Shown in pieces: positions 8,398 through 17,306 of a stretch of 64,000 nucleotides of DNA. The stretch is taken from the NCBI RefSeq assembly GCF_001593005.1, contig NZ_LQZQ01000049.1:1-64000 (forward strand), written 5' to 3'. Both the position numbers and the translations under genes were made by a program. A model generated the notes under the pieces. It ran no database searches, was not told the origin of the DNA, and worked only from the letters and a program-made list of their open reading frames with translations. Origin of the DNA: Roseivirga ehrenbergii (GTDB taxonomy: Bacteria; Bacteroidota; Bacteroidia; Cytophagales; Cyclobacteriaceae). The stretch's first letter is position 1. Each line of letters begins with the position of its first letter.

Positions 8398-9687
8398 TTA
8401 AGCGTTCATTATGCTTTCAATCTCTTCGGCCTCAATCGGGATGTTACGCATTAGGTTGAACGTACCATCTTTTGTAATTAATTCATCATCTTCTAATCGA
8501 ATACCAAGTCCTTCTTCTGGAATATAAATACCCGGCTCAACAGTGAAGACCATACCTTCTTTAAACTCTGTATAAATGCTGGCCACATCATGAACATCTA
8601 AACCGATATGGTGAGAAGTGCCATGCATAAAATACTTTTTGTAAGCCGGCCAATCCGGATTTTCATTAGCTACATCAGTTTTGTCAATTAAGCCCAAACC
8701 AATTAGTTCACTTGTCATGATTTTACCCACCTCTTTATGGTATTCAGGAATCCTATTTCCTGGCTTCAACATAGCGGTGGCTTCTTTTTTCACTCTCAAA
8801 ACCGCATCGTAAACCGCGCGTTGTCTTTTTGTGAATCTGCCATTAACTGGAATTGTACGCGTCATGTCTGCATTGTAGTTGGCGTATTCTGCTCCAACAT
8901 CCATCAGTAACAAATCGCCATCTCTCAATTGGTCTTTGTTTTCAACATAATGAAGAACACAAGCATTTGGCCCACCACCAATAATTGGGGTATATGCAAA
9001 TCCTTTAGACTTTCTTTTTACAAATTCATACTGAAATTCAGCTTCTACCTCGTATTCCCAAACGCCTGGCTTGGTTAAACCTAGTACTTTTCTGAAAGCC
9101 TTTTCGGTAATATCACATGCAGTTTGCATGAGTTCGATTTCTCGTTTCTCTTTAACTGTTCTCAGGTCGTAAATAATTGGTGCTAGTCTTTCATACTCAT
9201 AATTTGGGTAGTTGGCATGGCACCATTTTGTGAATCTATCTGTGCGGGTTTCTACCTCTGTGGCATTGCGGATATGCTCATTATTATAAAGGTAGATGTT
9301 TTCTGTTTCGGCAAGAATGGTGTTAAAGGTGTTCTCGAACTTGTCATTCCAAATAACGGTCTGAATGCCTGAGGTTTCTGTGGCTTCTTCTTGCGTATAT
9401 TTATGTCCTTCCCAAACGGCAATATGCTCATTGGTTTCTCTTACAAACAATACTTCTCTGAATTTGGGGTCTGGGAAATCAGGGGCAATCAATAATATGG
9501 ATTCTTCTTGATCGATTCCAGAAAGGTAAAGCATGTTACTATTTTGACGGAACGGCATGGTGCCATCTGCATTGGTGGGCATAACATCGTTAGAGCAAAC
9601 TACAACAACTGAGTTTGGCTTTAAACGGGCTTTTAGTTTTTCTCTGTTTTTAATAAACAGGTCTTTTCCTATTGCTTCGTATCTCAT
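8398..9687 (-). CDS. pepP: Xaa-Pro aminopeptidase (M24B)
   Basis: 429 residues, the usual length for bacterial aminopeptidase P. The N-terminal creatinase-like domain (about 1-175) is followed by the pita-bread domain. The dinuclear metal ligands are all visible: Asp263, Asp274, His359, Glu384 and Glu399. The His is in GTSHHIGLDVHD, the same context as in E. coli PepP. It removes an N-terminal residue preceding proline in the cytoplasm. First gene of a leftward four-gene operon (6-bp gap to the GNAT gene), divergent from the LuxR-type gene across about 160 bp. Confidence 0.92.
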   Translation of the reverse strand: MRYEAIGKDLFIKNREKLKARLKPNSVVVVCSNDVMPTNADGTMPFRQNSNMLYLSGIDQEESILLIAPDFPDPKFREVLFVRETNEHIAVWEGHKYTQEEATETSGIQTVIWNDKFENTFNTILAETENIYLYNNEHIRNATEVETRTDRFTKWCHANYPNYEYERLAPIIYDLRTVKEKREIELMQTACDITEKAFRKVLGLTKPGVWEYEVEAEFQYEFVKRKSKGFAYTPIIGGGPNACVLHYVENKDQLRDGDLLLMDVGAEYANYNADMTRTIPVNGRFTKRQRAVYDAVLRVKKEATAMLKPGNRIPEYHKEVGKIMTSELIGLGLIDKTDVANENPDWPAYKKYFMHGTSHHIGLDVHDVASIYTEFKEGMVFTVEPGIYIPEEGLGIRLEDDELITKDGTFNLMRNIPIEAEEIESIMNA

Positions 9688-9842
9688 AATCTATGTTTTT
9701 ATGAATTCGAACGAAATAACTAGGAAAAAGGGAGAAAAGGAAGGAAAGCACGTTAAGTCTTATTGACTATTCTTTTATGGTTTCATCTTGGAGGAAATGA
9801 TTTTTTAAATAGCTCATCTGTTTCATATTTATCTTTTTGCTT

Positions 9843-9850
9843 TACCTTTG
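9843..9850 (+). promoter_or_regulatory. -7 box (TACCTTTG) of the LuxR-type regulator
   Basis: TACCTTTG matches TAnnTTTG exactly. The -33 region is weak. The box covers the TTG at 9848, so that codon cannot be the translation start if this promoter is used. Confidence 0.55.
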
Positions 9851-9880
9851 CGTAGAATTAGTCTAAATAAGGATAGTCAA

Positions 9881-10513
9881 TTGAATCTAGCCCCACTTTA
9901 CATCTGTTTTCCGCAATATCTAATTCAGCAAGGTTTGCTGGCTTTGGCTAATAATAGCGGTCATTTTAGTGAGGTGAAGGTATTTAGGCACACTTCTGAA
10001 CTTAAGAAGTGGATTGGGAGTCATGAAACTGAAACTGTAATTTTAGACTACCAAAATGAAGACGAAGGTTTTGTGCACGAACTTAGTCGATGGATTCAGA
10101 CGCATCCTAATCTGAATGTGTTGGTCATTACTGATGATGTAGACAGTAATAGAATACGCAGCGTGCTGAAAATGGGGGTGAGTGGCTTTTTAACGAAATC
10201 TTGTAGTGAAGCGGAAATTCTTGAGGCCATAAGCGCAATCAAAAATGGTAAGACATTCTACTGCAATAGAGTGCTTAAAGCACTGGTAGATGAGGGTAAT
10301 GAGTTTTTTGAACTTTCTGAACGAGAGAAGGAGGTAGTGAAGTTAATTGCTGCTGGAAATTCATCTTCTGAAATTGCAGATATACTCAGTATTAGCATTC
10401 ATACGGTAAACTCACACCGCAAAAACATACTTAAAAAGCTGAAACTCAAATCTCCTACAGAGCTTATCATCTTTGCGGCCGAACAAGGCTGGGTGAGCTT
10501 AGAACGAAGATAG
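9881..10513 (+). CDS. LuxR/NarL-type response regulator with degenerate receiver
   Basis: About 210 residues from the TTG at 9881. An upstream in-frame TTG at 9848 lies inside the -7 box and was rejected; there is no ATG before codon 100. Receiver-like domain: a potential phospho-acceptor Asp (VILDYQ, residue 56), a Thr after strand 4 (LVITDD) and the conserved Lys (GFLTKS, residue 106) are present. The acidic pair after strand 1 that binds Mg2+ is absent (YICFPQY), so classical phosphorylation is doubtful. The C-terminal LuxR helix-turn-helix is complete (LSEREKEVVKLIAAG...SIHTVNSHRKNILKKL). No histidine kinase is nearby. Its position 100 bp upstream of a co-directional heme receptor suggests it controls heme uptake (inference). 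Confidence 0.8.
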   Translation: MNLAPLYICFPQYLIQQGLLALANNSGHFSEVKVFRHTSELKKWIGSHETETVILDYQNEDEGFVHELSRWIQTHPNLNVLVITDDVDSNRIRSVLKMGVSGFLTKSCSEAEILEAISAIKNGKTFYCNRVLKALVDEGNEFFELSEREKEVVKLIAAGNSSSEIADILSISIHTVNSHRKNILKKLKLKSPTELIIFAAEQGWVSLERR

Positions 10514-10516
10514 TCA

Positions 10517-10548
10517 CTAATGCTAGTGATTATTTTCCCTAGCATTAG
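10517..10548 (+). promoter_or_regulatory. 10-bp inverted repeat between regulator and heme receptor
   Basis: CTAATGCTAG (10517-10526) and CTAGCATTAG (10539-10548) are perfect inverted copies with a 12-bp AT-rich spacer. They lie just after the regulator stop and about 5 bp before the -33 element of the receptor promoter. It could be a terminator hairpin or an operator; there is no T run after the second arm, which favours an operator. Confidence 0.45.
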
Positions 10549-10551
10549 CGA

Positions 10552-10583
10552 TTGTAAGCCAACTTAAAAGCCAGCTACCTTTG
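10552..10583 (+). promoter_or_regulatory. Promoter of the TonB/HmuY operon
   Basis: TTG at 10552-10554 and TACCTTTG at 10576-10583, separated by 21 bp, fit the Bacteroidota -33/-7 pattern. Predicted transcription start is near 10590, about 24 nt before the GTG start at 10614. Confidence 0.6.
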
Positions 10584-10613
10584 TGTTATTAAGAATTAAT
10601 CTAAATAACACTC

Positions 10614-12887
10614 GTGCGCAGCGCAATTACTCTCATATTTATACTCACTTGTCCTACCATTTTTGGGCAGAAAATTACATTAAGGGACCAAAATACGGGC
10701 GATTTAATTGACGGGGTGGCCTTTATGTTTCAGCCTTTAAATGGAGCATATAGTGGTCAAATGGTATCAAATACTCTTGGTGTTGTTGAACTGAAGGCAG
10801 TCGATTTTCCTATCGTTATAAAAACCCAACATGTGGGTTACCAATCCTATTCAGACACATTAAAGACTTCCACAGATTACTTGATTCACCTTGTGCCAAA
10901 GAAGGTTCAGCTCAATGATTTTATTGTTACAGGGCAGTTCAACCCTCAGTCAGCAGAGCAGTCGGTTTTCACTGTAAAGGTGATTGAGCGAGAGGAAATA
11001 AAAGCACGAGGAGCGGTGAATTTATCCGAAGCGCTTTCCAATACTTTAAATATTCGTGCATCCCAAGATTTGGCCATTGGAAGCTCCGGAATTAGCATGC
11101 AGGGAATTTCTGGTCAGAACGTGAAGATTCTTCTAGATGGAGTTCCTTTGGTTAACCGAAACGGAAACGGAAATGCGGCCGACCTTTCTCAAATCAACCT
11201 AAATAACATTGAAAGAATTGAGATTGTGGAAGGCCCAATGGCGGTGAACTATGGTGCGAATGCTTTGGCCGGAGTAATCAATCTTATTTCTTATAAAGAC
11301 GCACAAAACACCACCGAAATTTCTGTAGGTATACAGGAAGAAACCGTAGGTTCTGAGTTTGGGCCAGATGAAGGAAAGCACATTCAAAGCATAGACGTAA
11401 GACAACAAATTGCTAAGCAATGGTTTGGGCAAATTGGTGTATTGCATAACGATTTTATGGGTTTTCAAGGAAATCAAACAGGCCGGCCAAAGGAATGGAA
11501 TCCTAAAGAGCAATATCAGGGCAATGCGCTCCTACGATTTAGCCCAGAAAATCACTCCATTTATTATAGGTTAGATTATTTAGACGAGACGATCAATGAC
11601 CTCGGTAAATCGAATAATAATTATTTACCCTCGGGAGAAAATCAGCCTTTCGCTATAGATGAACAGTACTTGACTCAGCGTGCTATTCATCATATTCAAG
11701 CGGAAGGCAAACTCCCTTTTTTGAGCCGTTACAATGCTTTTGCTTCTTATTCTGACTTTGAAAGAATAAAGAGAAAAGTTTCGAAAAACCTGGTTACAGG
11801 TGAAGAACAGTTAACCACCGCTGATGGCGACCAAGATGTAAGTACGTATAATGTATGGGAATTTGGAGGGGCTGGATATTTATCTATTTCTGATAAAATT
11901 GACTTACAGACAGGTTATAATTTAAGCTTTGAAAAAGTAGGTGGTGGAAGAATTCAAGAAGGCGAACAAGAGATTAACGATTTGGCTATCTATAGCTCAC
12001 TTGAGTGGAAAGTGGGTGAGAATATTCTTGTTCGTCCGGGGCTACGCTTGGCTTCGAATAGCGCTTTTGGAACACAGCTAATTCCTTCGGCACAAATCAA
12101 GAAATCATTTGAAGGGAATGCAGATTTAAGACTTTCTTACGGAAGAGGCTATCGTGCGCCTTCTGTTCGGGAGCTCTACTTTGAGTTTGTTGATTCTAAT
12201 CACAGGATTTTCGGAAATGAAAATTTGACGCCAGAGTTTTCTCATCATTTAAGCTCTAATTTCACTAAACCTTACGAGGTAGGAAATGCTAAATCAGAAG
12301 CTGCATTTAACCTCTTCTACAATACGATTGACGACCAGATTGGAATCGCCCAATCAGCCTCTGATGCAACGGCTACCACCTATGTCAATATTGATAAATA
12401 CAAAACCTTAGGGCTTGGTGTAAACCAGAAAATGGAGTGGGAGAAGCTCACGACAAGTTTTGGGATTTCATATGTTGGTAGGTATAACCGTTTAGACGAA
12501 AACCAGCAAAACGATTTAAACAAGTTTTTCTATACACCAGAACTCAATGGAAATGTTCAGTACGATTGGGCAGCGATTGGAACAAAAATCAATGTTTTCT
12601 ACAAATACACAGGAGCATTAAGAAACTACATTTTCTCGGAAAATGCTGCTGGCGAACAAGAGGTAACCATTGGTGAAGTGGAAGGGTATCACTGGCTGGA
12701 CTTAACCTTATCTAAAACCTTTTTCACGCATTTTGATATGGTGTTAGGGGTAAGAAACTTACTAGATATTCAAAGAATCAATAATTCAGGAGTTTCAGGC
12801 GGAACACACTCTGGCGGTGCTTCTGTGCCTGTATCCTACGGAAGAAGCTATTTTATAAAATTAAACTATAACCTAAAATTAAAATGA
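10614..12887 (+). CDS. TonB-dependent outer-membrane receptor, probable hemin receptor (HmuR-like)
   Basis: 757 residues from a GTG start; no better ATG is in frame nearby, and the signal peptide begins directly (RSAITLIFILTCPTIFGQ). After an N-terminal carboxypeptidase-regulatory-like beta domain (about 20-95) comes the plug: SVFTVKVIEREEI, LLDGVPL, IERIEIVEGPMAVNYGANALAGVINLIS. A 22-strand-type barrel ends with the aromatic terminus FIKLNYNLKLK. It imports a large ligand across the outer membrane with TonB energy. Heme is inferred from the downstream HmuY-like lipoprotein, whose ATG overlaps this stop by 4 bp. No His ligand pair typical of HmuR can be assigned with confidence by eye. Confidence 0.85.
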   Translation: MRSAITLIFILTCPTIFGQKITLRDQNTGDLIDGVAFMFQPLNGAYSGQMVSNTLGVVELKAVDFPIVIKTQHVGYQSYSDTLKTSTDYLIHLVPKKVQLNDFIVTGQFNPQSAEQSVFTVKVIEREEIKARGAVNLSEALSNTLNIRASQDLAIGSSGISMQGISGQNVKILLDGVPLVNRNGNGNAADLSQINLNNIERIEIVEGPMAVNYGANALAGVINLISYKDAQNTTEISVGIQEETVGSEFGPDEGKHIQSIDVRQQIAKQWFGQIGVLHNDFMGFQGNQTGRPKEWNPKEQYQGNALLRFSPENHSIYYRLDYLDETINDLGKSNNNYLPSGENQPFAIDEQYLTQRAIHHIQAEGKLPFLSRYNAFASYSDFERIKRKVSKNLVTGEEQLTTADGDQDVSTYNVWEFGGAGYLSISDKIDLQTGYNLSFEKVGGGRIQEGEQEINDLAIYSSLEWKVGENILVRPGLRLASNSAFGTQLIPSAQIKKSFEGNADLRLSYGRGYRAPSVRELYFEFVDSNHRIFGNENLTPEFSHHLSSNFTKPYEVGNAKSEAAFNLFYNTIDDQIGIAQSASDATATTYVNIDKYKTLGLGVNQKMEWEKLTTSFGISYVGRYNRLDENQQNDLNKFFYTPELNGNVQYDWAAIGTKINVFYKYTGALRNYIFSENAAGEQEVTIGEVEGYHWLDLTLSKTFFTHFDMVLGVRNLLDIQRINNSGVSGGTHSGGASVPVSYGRSYFIKLNYNLKLK

Positions 12888-13975
12888 CGAACAGTAAATA
12901 CACCTTGAAGCTAATTCTTGCTTTAGTAGCAATTGGCTTCTTAAATGCTTGCGATTCTGAAGATGATCAACCTAAAGTTGACCCTGCAGTTTCTAGTGCA
13001 ATTATAGATGCAGAAGTGGGAGGGACTGATCAACCTAACCAAGTTTTCATCGATTTTTCTTCTAAAACTCAAACAGTAGTTAATCGTGCTTCTTGGGATT
13101 TAGGTTTTTATGCTGGTAGCGAGTTTAGAGTGATTCTGAACAATCCTGCAAGTATGCTTACTCAAGCAATTGACAAAACTGATTTGACTGAAGTTACTGC
13201 GGAAGATACCGTAGGAATGGGGGCTCAAATGGATATTGATGCCATCTTCGGTTCATTGTTTGGAGCACCAGCGGAATGGTTACCTCTAGCTCAAACTTGG
13301 ATGGATCAGCCAGATGGATCTTTAGAAGGAACTGCCATTGCTGAAGTGTCTGCTACAGCTGAGCAAAATAAAGTATACATTATCAACCGTGGTAAAAATG
13401 CTGACGGATCAGGCCGAGGCTGGATGAAAGCTCGATTCTTGAGAGAGGGTAGTGGGTATAAAATGCAGTATGCCGAAATCAATTCAGCCACTTTTAGTGA
13501 AATACAGATTAATAAAGACAGTAACTATAATTTCAATTACGTCAACTTTAATCAAGGACTGGTAGATGTAGAACCTGAGAAAACTAAATGGGACATTTGC
13601 TTCACAATTTTCACTAACCTTTTACCCATTGACGCGACTTCCAAAATACCTTATGCTTACAAAGATTTTGTGATTCAAAATAGAGCAAATGTGGAAATAG
13701 CCGAAGTAGCTGTATCGGATTATGCTTATGAAGATTTCACATATACCAACTCCACTGACTTAAGCTACTCTTCAGATTTAGCTACAATTGGAAGCGAATG
13801 GAGGATTGTTGCCCAGCCTGGCTCTGATCAAGAAACCGGAGTGAATCCAGATATATTCTATGTGGTGAAAGATAGCGATAACAACTATTACAAACTGAAA
13901 TTCACTAGAATGTTAGACCCAATTTCTGGTGAAAGAGGCTATCCTCAAATTCAGTATGATCTGCTGGTTCAGTAA
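12884..13975 (+). CDS. HmuY-family heme-binding lipoprotein
   Basis: 363 residues. Lipoprotein signal with lipobox Cys23 (FLNAC), followed by an acidic DSEDDQ tether. HmuY-family features: VFIDFSSKTQ, then SWDLGFYAGSEFRVILN, where the WDL.F motif opens the heme-binding beta domain, and a second WDICFTIFTN later. Known: HmuY of Porphyromonas takes heme from host proteins and hands it to the TonB receptor HmuR. Translationally coupled (ATGA) to the receptor gene, so the two are co-expressed. Longer than P. gingivalis HmuY because of loops around residues 90-140. Confidence 0.8.
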   Translation: MTNSKYTLKLILALVAIGFLNACDSEDDQPKVDPAVSSAIIDAEVGGTDQPNQVFIDFSSKTQTVVNRASWDLGFYAGSEFRVILNNPASMLTQAIDKTDLTEVTAEDTVGMGAQMDIDAIFGSLFGAPAEWLPLAQTWMDQPDGSLEGTAIAEVSATAEQNKVYIINRGKNADGSGRGWMKARFLREGSGYKMQYAEINSATFSEIQINKDSNYNFNYVNFNQGLVDVEPEKTKWDICFTIFTNLLPIDATSKIPYAYKDFVIQNRANVEIAEVAVSDYAYEDFTYTNSTDLSYSSDLATIGSEWRIVAQPGSDQETGVNPDIFYVVKDSDNNYYKLKFTRMLDPISGERGYPQIQYDLLVQ

Positions 13976-14051
13976 ACCGAATTTCAAAGTTCAAAAACTC
14001 AAATCATTCAAGTCTAACCAAGTATTAATACACATTCAAATAATAAGTAAA

Positions 14052-14963
14052 ATGAAGAATATACTGATTTGCCTTATGCTGATGATGTCCACTATTGCAT
14101 TGGCACAGAGTAAAAAGAAGCAAGATCAACAAGCCATTAAAGAGATGTGTGGCTGTTATGAAATTACTTTCAACTTTGCGGAAACTTTTGATTATCAGAG
14201 AGATTACCAGTTTCATGACAACTACAGAACCAAAGGGTTTGAGTGGGTGCAACTGATAAAAGATGATAAGGATGAAATCTCTATGCAACATTTGTTGATT
14301 GTAGGGGGAGGTCAAATTGTGAAACACTGGAGGCAGGATTGGTTTTATGAAAACACAGAACTTTACAGCTATGTAAAAGACAATAGTTGGAAGCTTCATG
14401 CTTTGCCAAAATCAGCAGTGAAAGGGCAGTGGTCGCAAAAGGTTTACCATGTAGACGACAGCCCACGTTATGAAAGTTCTGGTTCATGGGTACATGTAGA
14501 TGGAAAACATTATTGGGAAGGTGCTTCGGATTCTCCATTACCAAGAAGAGAATATTCAAAGCGAAGTGATTACAACGTTATGCTTCGCACCAATAGACAT
14601 GAGCTTACAGATTTTGGGTGGATTCATGAGCAAGACAATGGAAAGGTAAATCGTACCGAAAATGGAGATGAGCTTTTAGCAGAAGAGAAGGGGATGAATG
14701 TATACACTAAAGTGGAGGACAGTAGATGTGTTGCAGCACAAGAGTGGTGGAAGAAAAATGAGCAGTACTGGGCTGATGTGAGATCTGTTTGGGCTGAAGT
14801 TTATGCTGCTAACCCTGACTTTAGTTATGCACAAAGTCTTGATGATAAAATGCTTTATGAAGTACTTTTTGCTTTAGGTGATGAAATGGCTACTGCCGAG
14901 AAATACAATAGCACAGAGGTAAAGACTAAAGTATCGGAAATCATTAAATCTTATATGGATTAG
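14052..14963 (+). CDS. DUF6607-type secreted protein of the HmuY operon
   Basis: 303 residues from ATG at 14052, chosen because a clean signal peptide starts there (KNILICLMLMMSTIALAQ). An open frame extends further upstream but would overlap the hmuY-like gene. The mature start (KKKQDQQAIKEMCGCYEITF, then NFAETFDY) and the many Trp/Tyr residues resemble what I know as DUF6607, often found beside HmuY and TonB receptors. The CGC pair and the later single Cys may bind a cofactor or form a disulfide. Biochemical role unknown; context implies a periplasmic or outer-membrane helper in heme uptake. 76 bp after the lipoprotein gene, followed by a strong terminator. Confidence 0.7.
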   Translation: MKNILICLMLMMSTIALAQSKKKQDQQAIKEMCGCYEITFNFAETFDYQRDYQFHDNYRTKGFEWVQLIKDDKDEISMQHLLIVGGGQIVKHWRQDWFYENTELYSYVKDNSWKLHALPKSAVKGQWSQKVYHVDDSPRYESSGSWVHVDGKHYWEGASDSPLPRREYSKRSDYNVMLRTNRHELTDFGWIHEQDNGKVNRTENGDELLAEEKGMNVYTKVEDSRCVAAQEWWKKNEQYWADVRSVWAEVYAANPDFSYAQSLDDKMLYEVLFALGDEMATAEKYNSTEVKTKVSEIIKSYMD

Positions 14964-15024
14964 ATTGTGTAAAAGCTGGGTGAAAGGCCGTCAAGGGAAT
15001 TTTACACAAGAGCTTTTGCCATTT

Positions 15025-15057
15025 AGAGCACTTCAGAAGAGGTGCTCTTTTTGTTTT
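15025..15057 (+). terminator. Rho-independent terminator of the heme-uptake operon
   Basis: AGAGCAC (15025-15031) pairs with GTGCTCT (15042-15048), followed by a T-rich run to 15057. It lies 62 bp after the DUF6607 gene. Confidence 0.8.
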
Positions 15058-15068
15058 AATTCAGGTAT

Positions 15069-15103
15069 AAAAAAACACGTACCGATTGAAAAATCGATAC
15101 GTG
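15069..15103 (-). terminator. Rho-independent terminator of the 15141-15713 lipoprotein gene
   Basis: 11-bp stem (15076-15086 with 15093-15103, one wobble pair), followed on the minus strand by seven T residues (15075-15069). It faces the terminator at 15025 between two convergent genes. Confidence 0.85.
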
Positions 15104-15140
15104 TATAACTGCTAACTAACTAAAACTATTACTTACTTTT

Positions 15141-15713
15141 CTATTGGATAGTTACGTTAAAAGTAACGCTAATGTCGGTTTCTCCGCCAGCGTTAGTTGG
15201 GTCGCCACCGCTAACTCCAGTAGCATCTTTATTTGGTTCGTGAATAAGGAGTACTTGTAAAGTTCCTGTACCGGCCGCACCAACTAAAACAGAACCCGAT
15301 AAACCAATTGGTTTTGAATTAACATCCTGATCGGCATATTGGTAAGTGAAAGTGATATTGTTGGCAACAAAGAATACCTGATGCTCATCACCTTCTTCCT
15401 CTACTTCCAAAGTGATATTTTCTGCAGGAGATTCCGCTTCATTTAGAAAAGCTACACTTACATCATATGAACCGTTGGCGGCTAATACTGGGTTGGTAAT
15501 TTCAGGATCATTTCCTCCTGTACCATCAAGGTCCTTGAAAGTAGCTGTTACTACCTCACCCTCATTAGGGCCAGTTCCTGTAAAAGTTACCCTCAAAGTG
15601 GTGATTAATTCTTCTTCATTTACTGGTTCTGGATCGTCCGAACCACAGGCCGTAGTAGTCAAAATAGCTGCAAATACGGCTAAGGAATAAAGCTTGATAC
15701 GTGTGAATTTCAT
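15141..15713 (-). CDS. Small beta-rich lipoprotein of the TonB-associated type
   Basis: 190 residues, lipobox Cys23 (TTTAC) followed by GSDDPEPVNEEELITT. The sequence is mostly short beta strands with an acidic VEEEGDEHQVFF centre and ends in HEPNK...GGETDISVTFNVTIQ. I recognise this as the Bacteroidota lipoprotein often labelled 'type 1 periplasmic binding fold superfamily', although it is too short for a true periplasmic binding fold. Homologues commonly sit beside TonB receptors. Here it converges on the heme module, so a role in ligand capture is plausible but unproven. Confidence 0.65.
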   Translation of the reverse strand: MKFTRIKLYSLAVFAAILTTTACGSDDPEPVNEEELITTLRVTFTGTGPNEGEVVTATFKDLDGTGGNDPEITNPVLAANGSYDVSVAFLNEAESPAENITLEVEEEGDEHQVFFVANNITFTYQYADQDVNSKPIGLSGSVLVGAAGTGTLQVLLIHEPNKDATGVSGGDPTNAGGETDISVTFNVTIQ

Positions 15714-15883
15714 AATTATTAAACGTTATATTTTTGAATATACTTAAAGATCACTTTTAAAGACGCATATTATATATGCAACGATAGTGCATGTGCAACA
15801 TTGTTGCAAGGGTTTGAAATAAATTTTCTCTTAATTCTTTATTAATGGTAAATAAGCCTAGTGGTTCGGAGATTGTAGAAAAC

Positions 15884-15906
15884 AAAAAAGACCGCGGAAA
15901 GCGGCC
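15884..15906 (-). terminator. Rho-independent terminator of ald
   Basis: GGCCGC / GCGGTC stem (15906-15901 with 15895-15890, one wobble) with loop TTTCC, then TTTTTT on the minus strand. It begins about 29 bp after the ald stop. Confidence 0.8.
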
Positions 15907-15934
15907 TTTTGTATGTTCAAAGAATAAATCCTTA

Positions 15935-17050
15935 TTAGTTCAAGTGTTTCTTAACATCAACATAAGGTAAATCAAAAGCTTCAGCAACCGCTTTGTATAC
16001 CACGTCTCCTTTGATTACGTTTAACCCTAATTCTAACTCTCTGTTTTCATTACATGCTTTTTTCCAGCCCTTATTGGCTAATTCAATAGCGTAAGGCAAA
16101 GTTGCGTTAGTAAGTGCCACAGTAGAAGTGTAAGGTACAGCACCCGGCATGTTGGCTACACAGTAGTGAACAATATCGTCAATAATGAAAGTAGGATTCT
16201 CATGAGTTGTTGGTTTACATGTTTCAATACAACCACCTTGGTCTACCGCAACGTCAACAAGAACAGTTCCTTTTTGCATGTCTTTCAACATGTCTCTTGT
16301 GATCAAGTTAGGCGCTTTTGCACCAGGAATTAATACCGCACCAATAATCAAATCCATGATCGGAATTAACTCACGAATGTTTACCTCACTAGAATAGCGA
16401 GTTACCACATTTGCAGGCATTACATCGTTCAAATAGCGCAAGCGGTCAAGGTTGATGTCCATAATGGTTACTTGAGCACCAAGACCAGCAGCCATTTTAG
16501 CAGCTTGAGTACCAACTACTCCACCACCTAAAACAAGTACTCTGCCTGGGCTAACACCTGGTACACCACCAAGCAATACACCTTTTCCTTTAATAGGTTT
16601 TTCAAGGTATTTAGCGCCTTGTTGGGTAGCCATTCTACCAGCAACTTCCGACATAGGAATCAAAAGAGGTAAAGAGCGGTCAGCTTTTTCAACTGTTTCG
16701 TAAGCCAAACAAACTGAACGATTTTCAATCATCGCTTTAGTCAATGGCTCATAAGAAGCAAAGTGGAAATAAGTGAATAACAACTGATCTTCTTTGATCA
16801 ATTTATATTCGCTTTCAATCGGTTCCTTCACCTTCATGATCATTTCCGCAATGTCATATACAGCTTCGATAGTAGGCAATATTTTAGCCCCTACACTTTC
16901 GTATAATTCATTTGGGAAACCACTATTGAAGCCCGCATTATCCTGAACATAAACCGTGTGACCACGCTTAATAAGTTCTAAGGCACCACCCGGGGTTAAA
17001 GCAACCCTGTTTTCATTGTTTTTAATTTCGATTGGTACACCAATGATCAT
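15935..17050 (-). CDS. ald: Alanine dehydrogenase
   Basis: 371 residues, full length for the family. N-terminal domain with GVPIEIKNNENRVALTPGGA, then MKVKEP, with the Lys in the substrate pocket. Rossmann NAD-binding motif VLGGGVVGTQAAKMAAGLGAQV (about residues 172-193) followed by the acidic strand end MDIN. It catalyses reversible NAD-dependent deamination of L-alanine to pyruvate and ammonia. Monocistronic, with its own terminator. Divergent from the 2-oxoacid dehydrogenase gene across about 330 bp. Confidence 0.95.
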   Translation of the reverse strand: MIIGVPIEIKNNENRVALTPGGALELIKRGHTVYVQDNAGFNSGFPNELYESVGAKILPTIEAVYDIAEMIMKVKEPIESEYKLIKEDQLLFTYFHFASYEPLTKAMIENRSVCLAYETVEKADRSLPLLIPMSEVAGRMATQQGAKYLEKPIKGKGVLLGGVPGVSPGRVLVLGGGVVGTQAAKMAAGLGAQVTIMDINLDRLRYLNDVMPANVVTRYSSEVNIRELIPIMDLIIGAVLIPGAKAPNLITRDMLKDMQKGTVLVDVAVDQGGCIETCKPTTHENPTFIIDDIVHYCVANMPGAVPYTSTVALTNATLPYAIELANKGWKKACNENRELELGLNVIKGDVVYKAVAEAFDLPYVDVKKHLN

Positions 17051-17076
17051 GATATCTGAATTTTAATGTTACTCGG

Positions 17077-17084
17077 CAAATATA
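17077..17084 (-). promoter_or_regulatory. -7 box (TATATTTG) of ald
   Basis: Minus-strand TATATTTG matches TAnnTTTG and lies 26 bp before the ald ATG. Candidate TTTG elements lie 13 and 23 bp upstream, neither at the ideal spacing. Confidence 0.5.
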
Positions 17085-17306
17085 GTAAGCTAGACATCAA
17101 ACGATGGCAAAGTCAGAGAAAAAAGAGTCCGCTGATATAAAAGGTTTTTATTTAAGGGTTTAGAGTCACTTTGATGAAAAATTTCAACTTAAGGTTAATA
17201 GGGAATAAAATTTCGTTCGGCAAACTTATTCGAAATAATATATTGAAATTTATTTATTTTCTGTCTTTTATTCTGTGTAACCGTTTGTAATTTAGCTTAC
17301 GCCAAA

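Noticed and set aside
9848-9880. N-terminal extension of the LuxR-type protein from TTG 9848
   Set aside because: The codon lies in the -7 box TACCTTTG, so it would precede the transcription start.
13929-14051. Upstream extension of the DUF6607 gene by 41 codons
   Set aside because: It overlaps the hmuY-like gene, and a clean signal peptide begins at the ATG at 14052.
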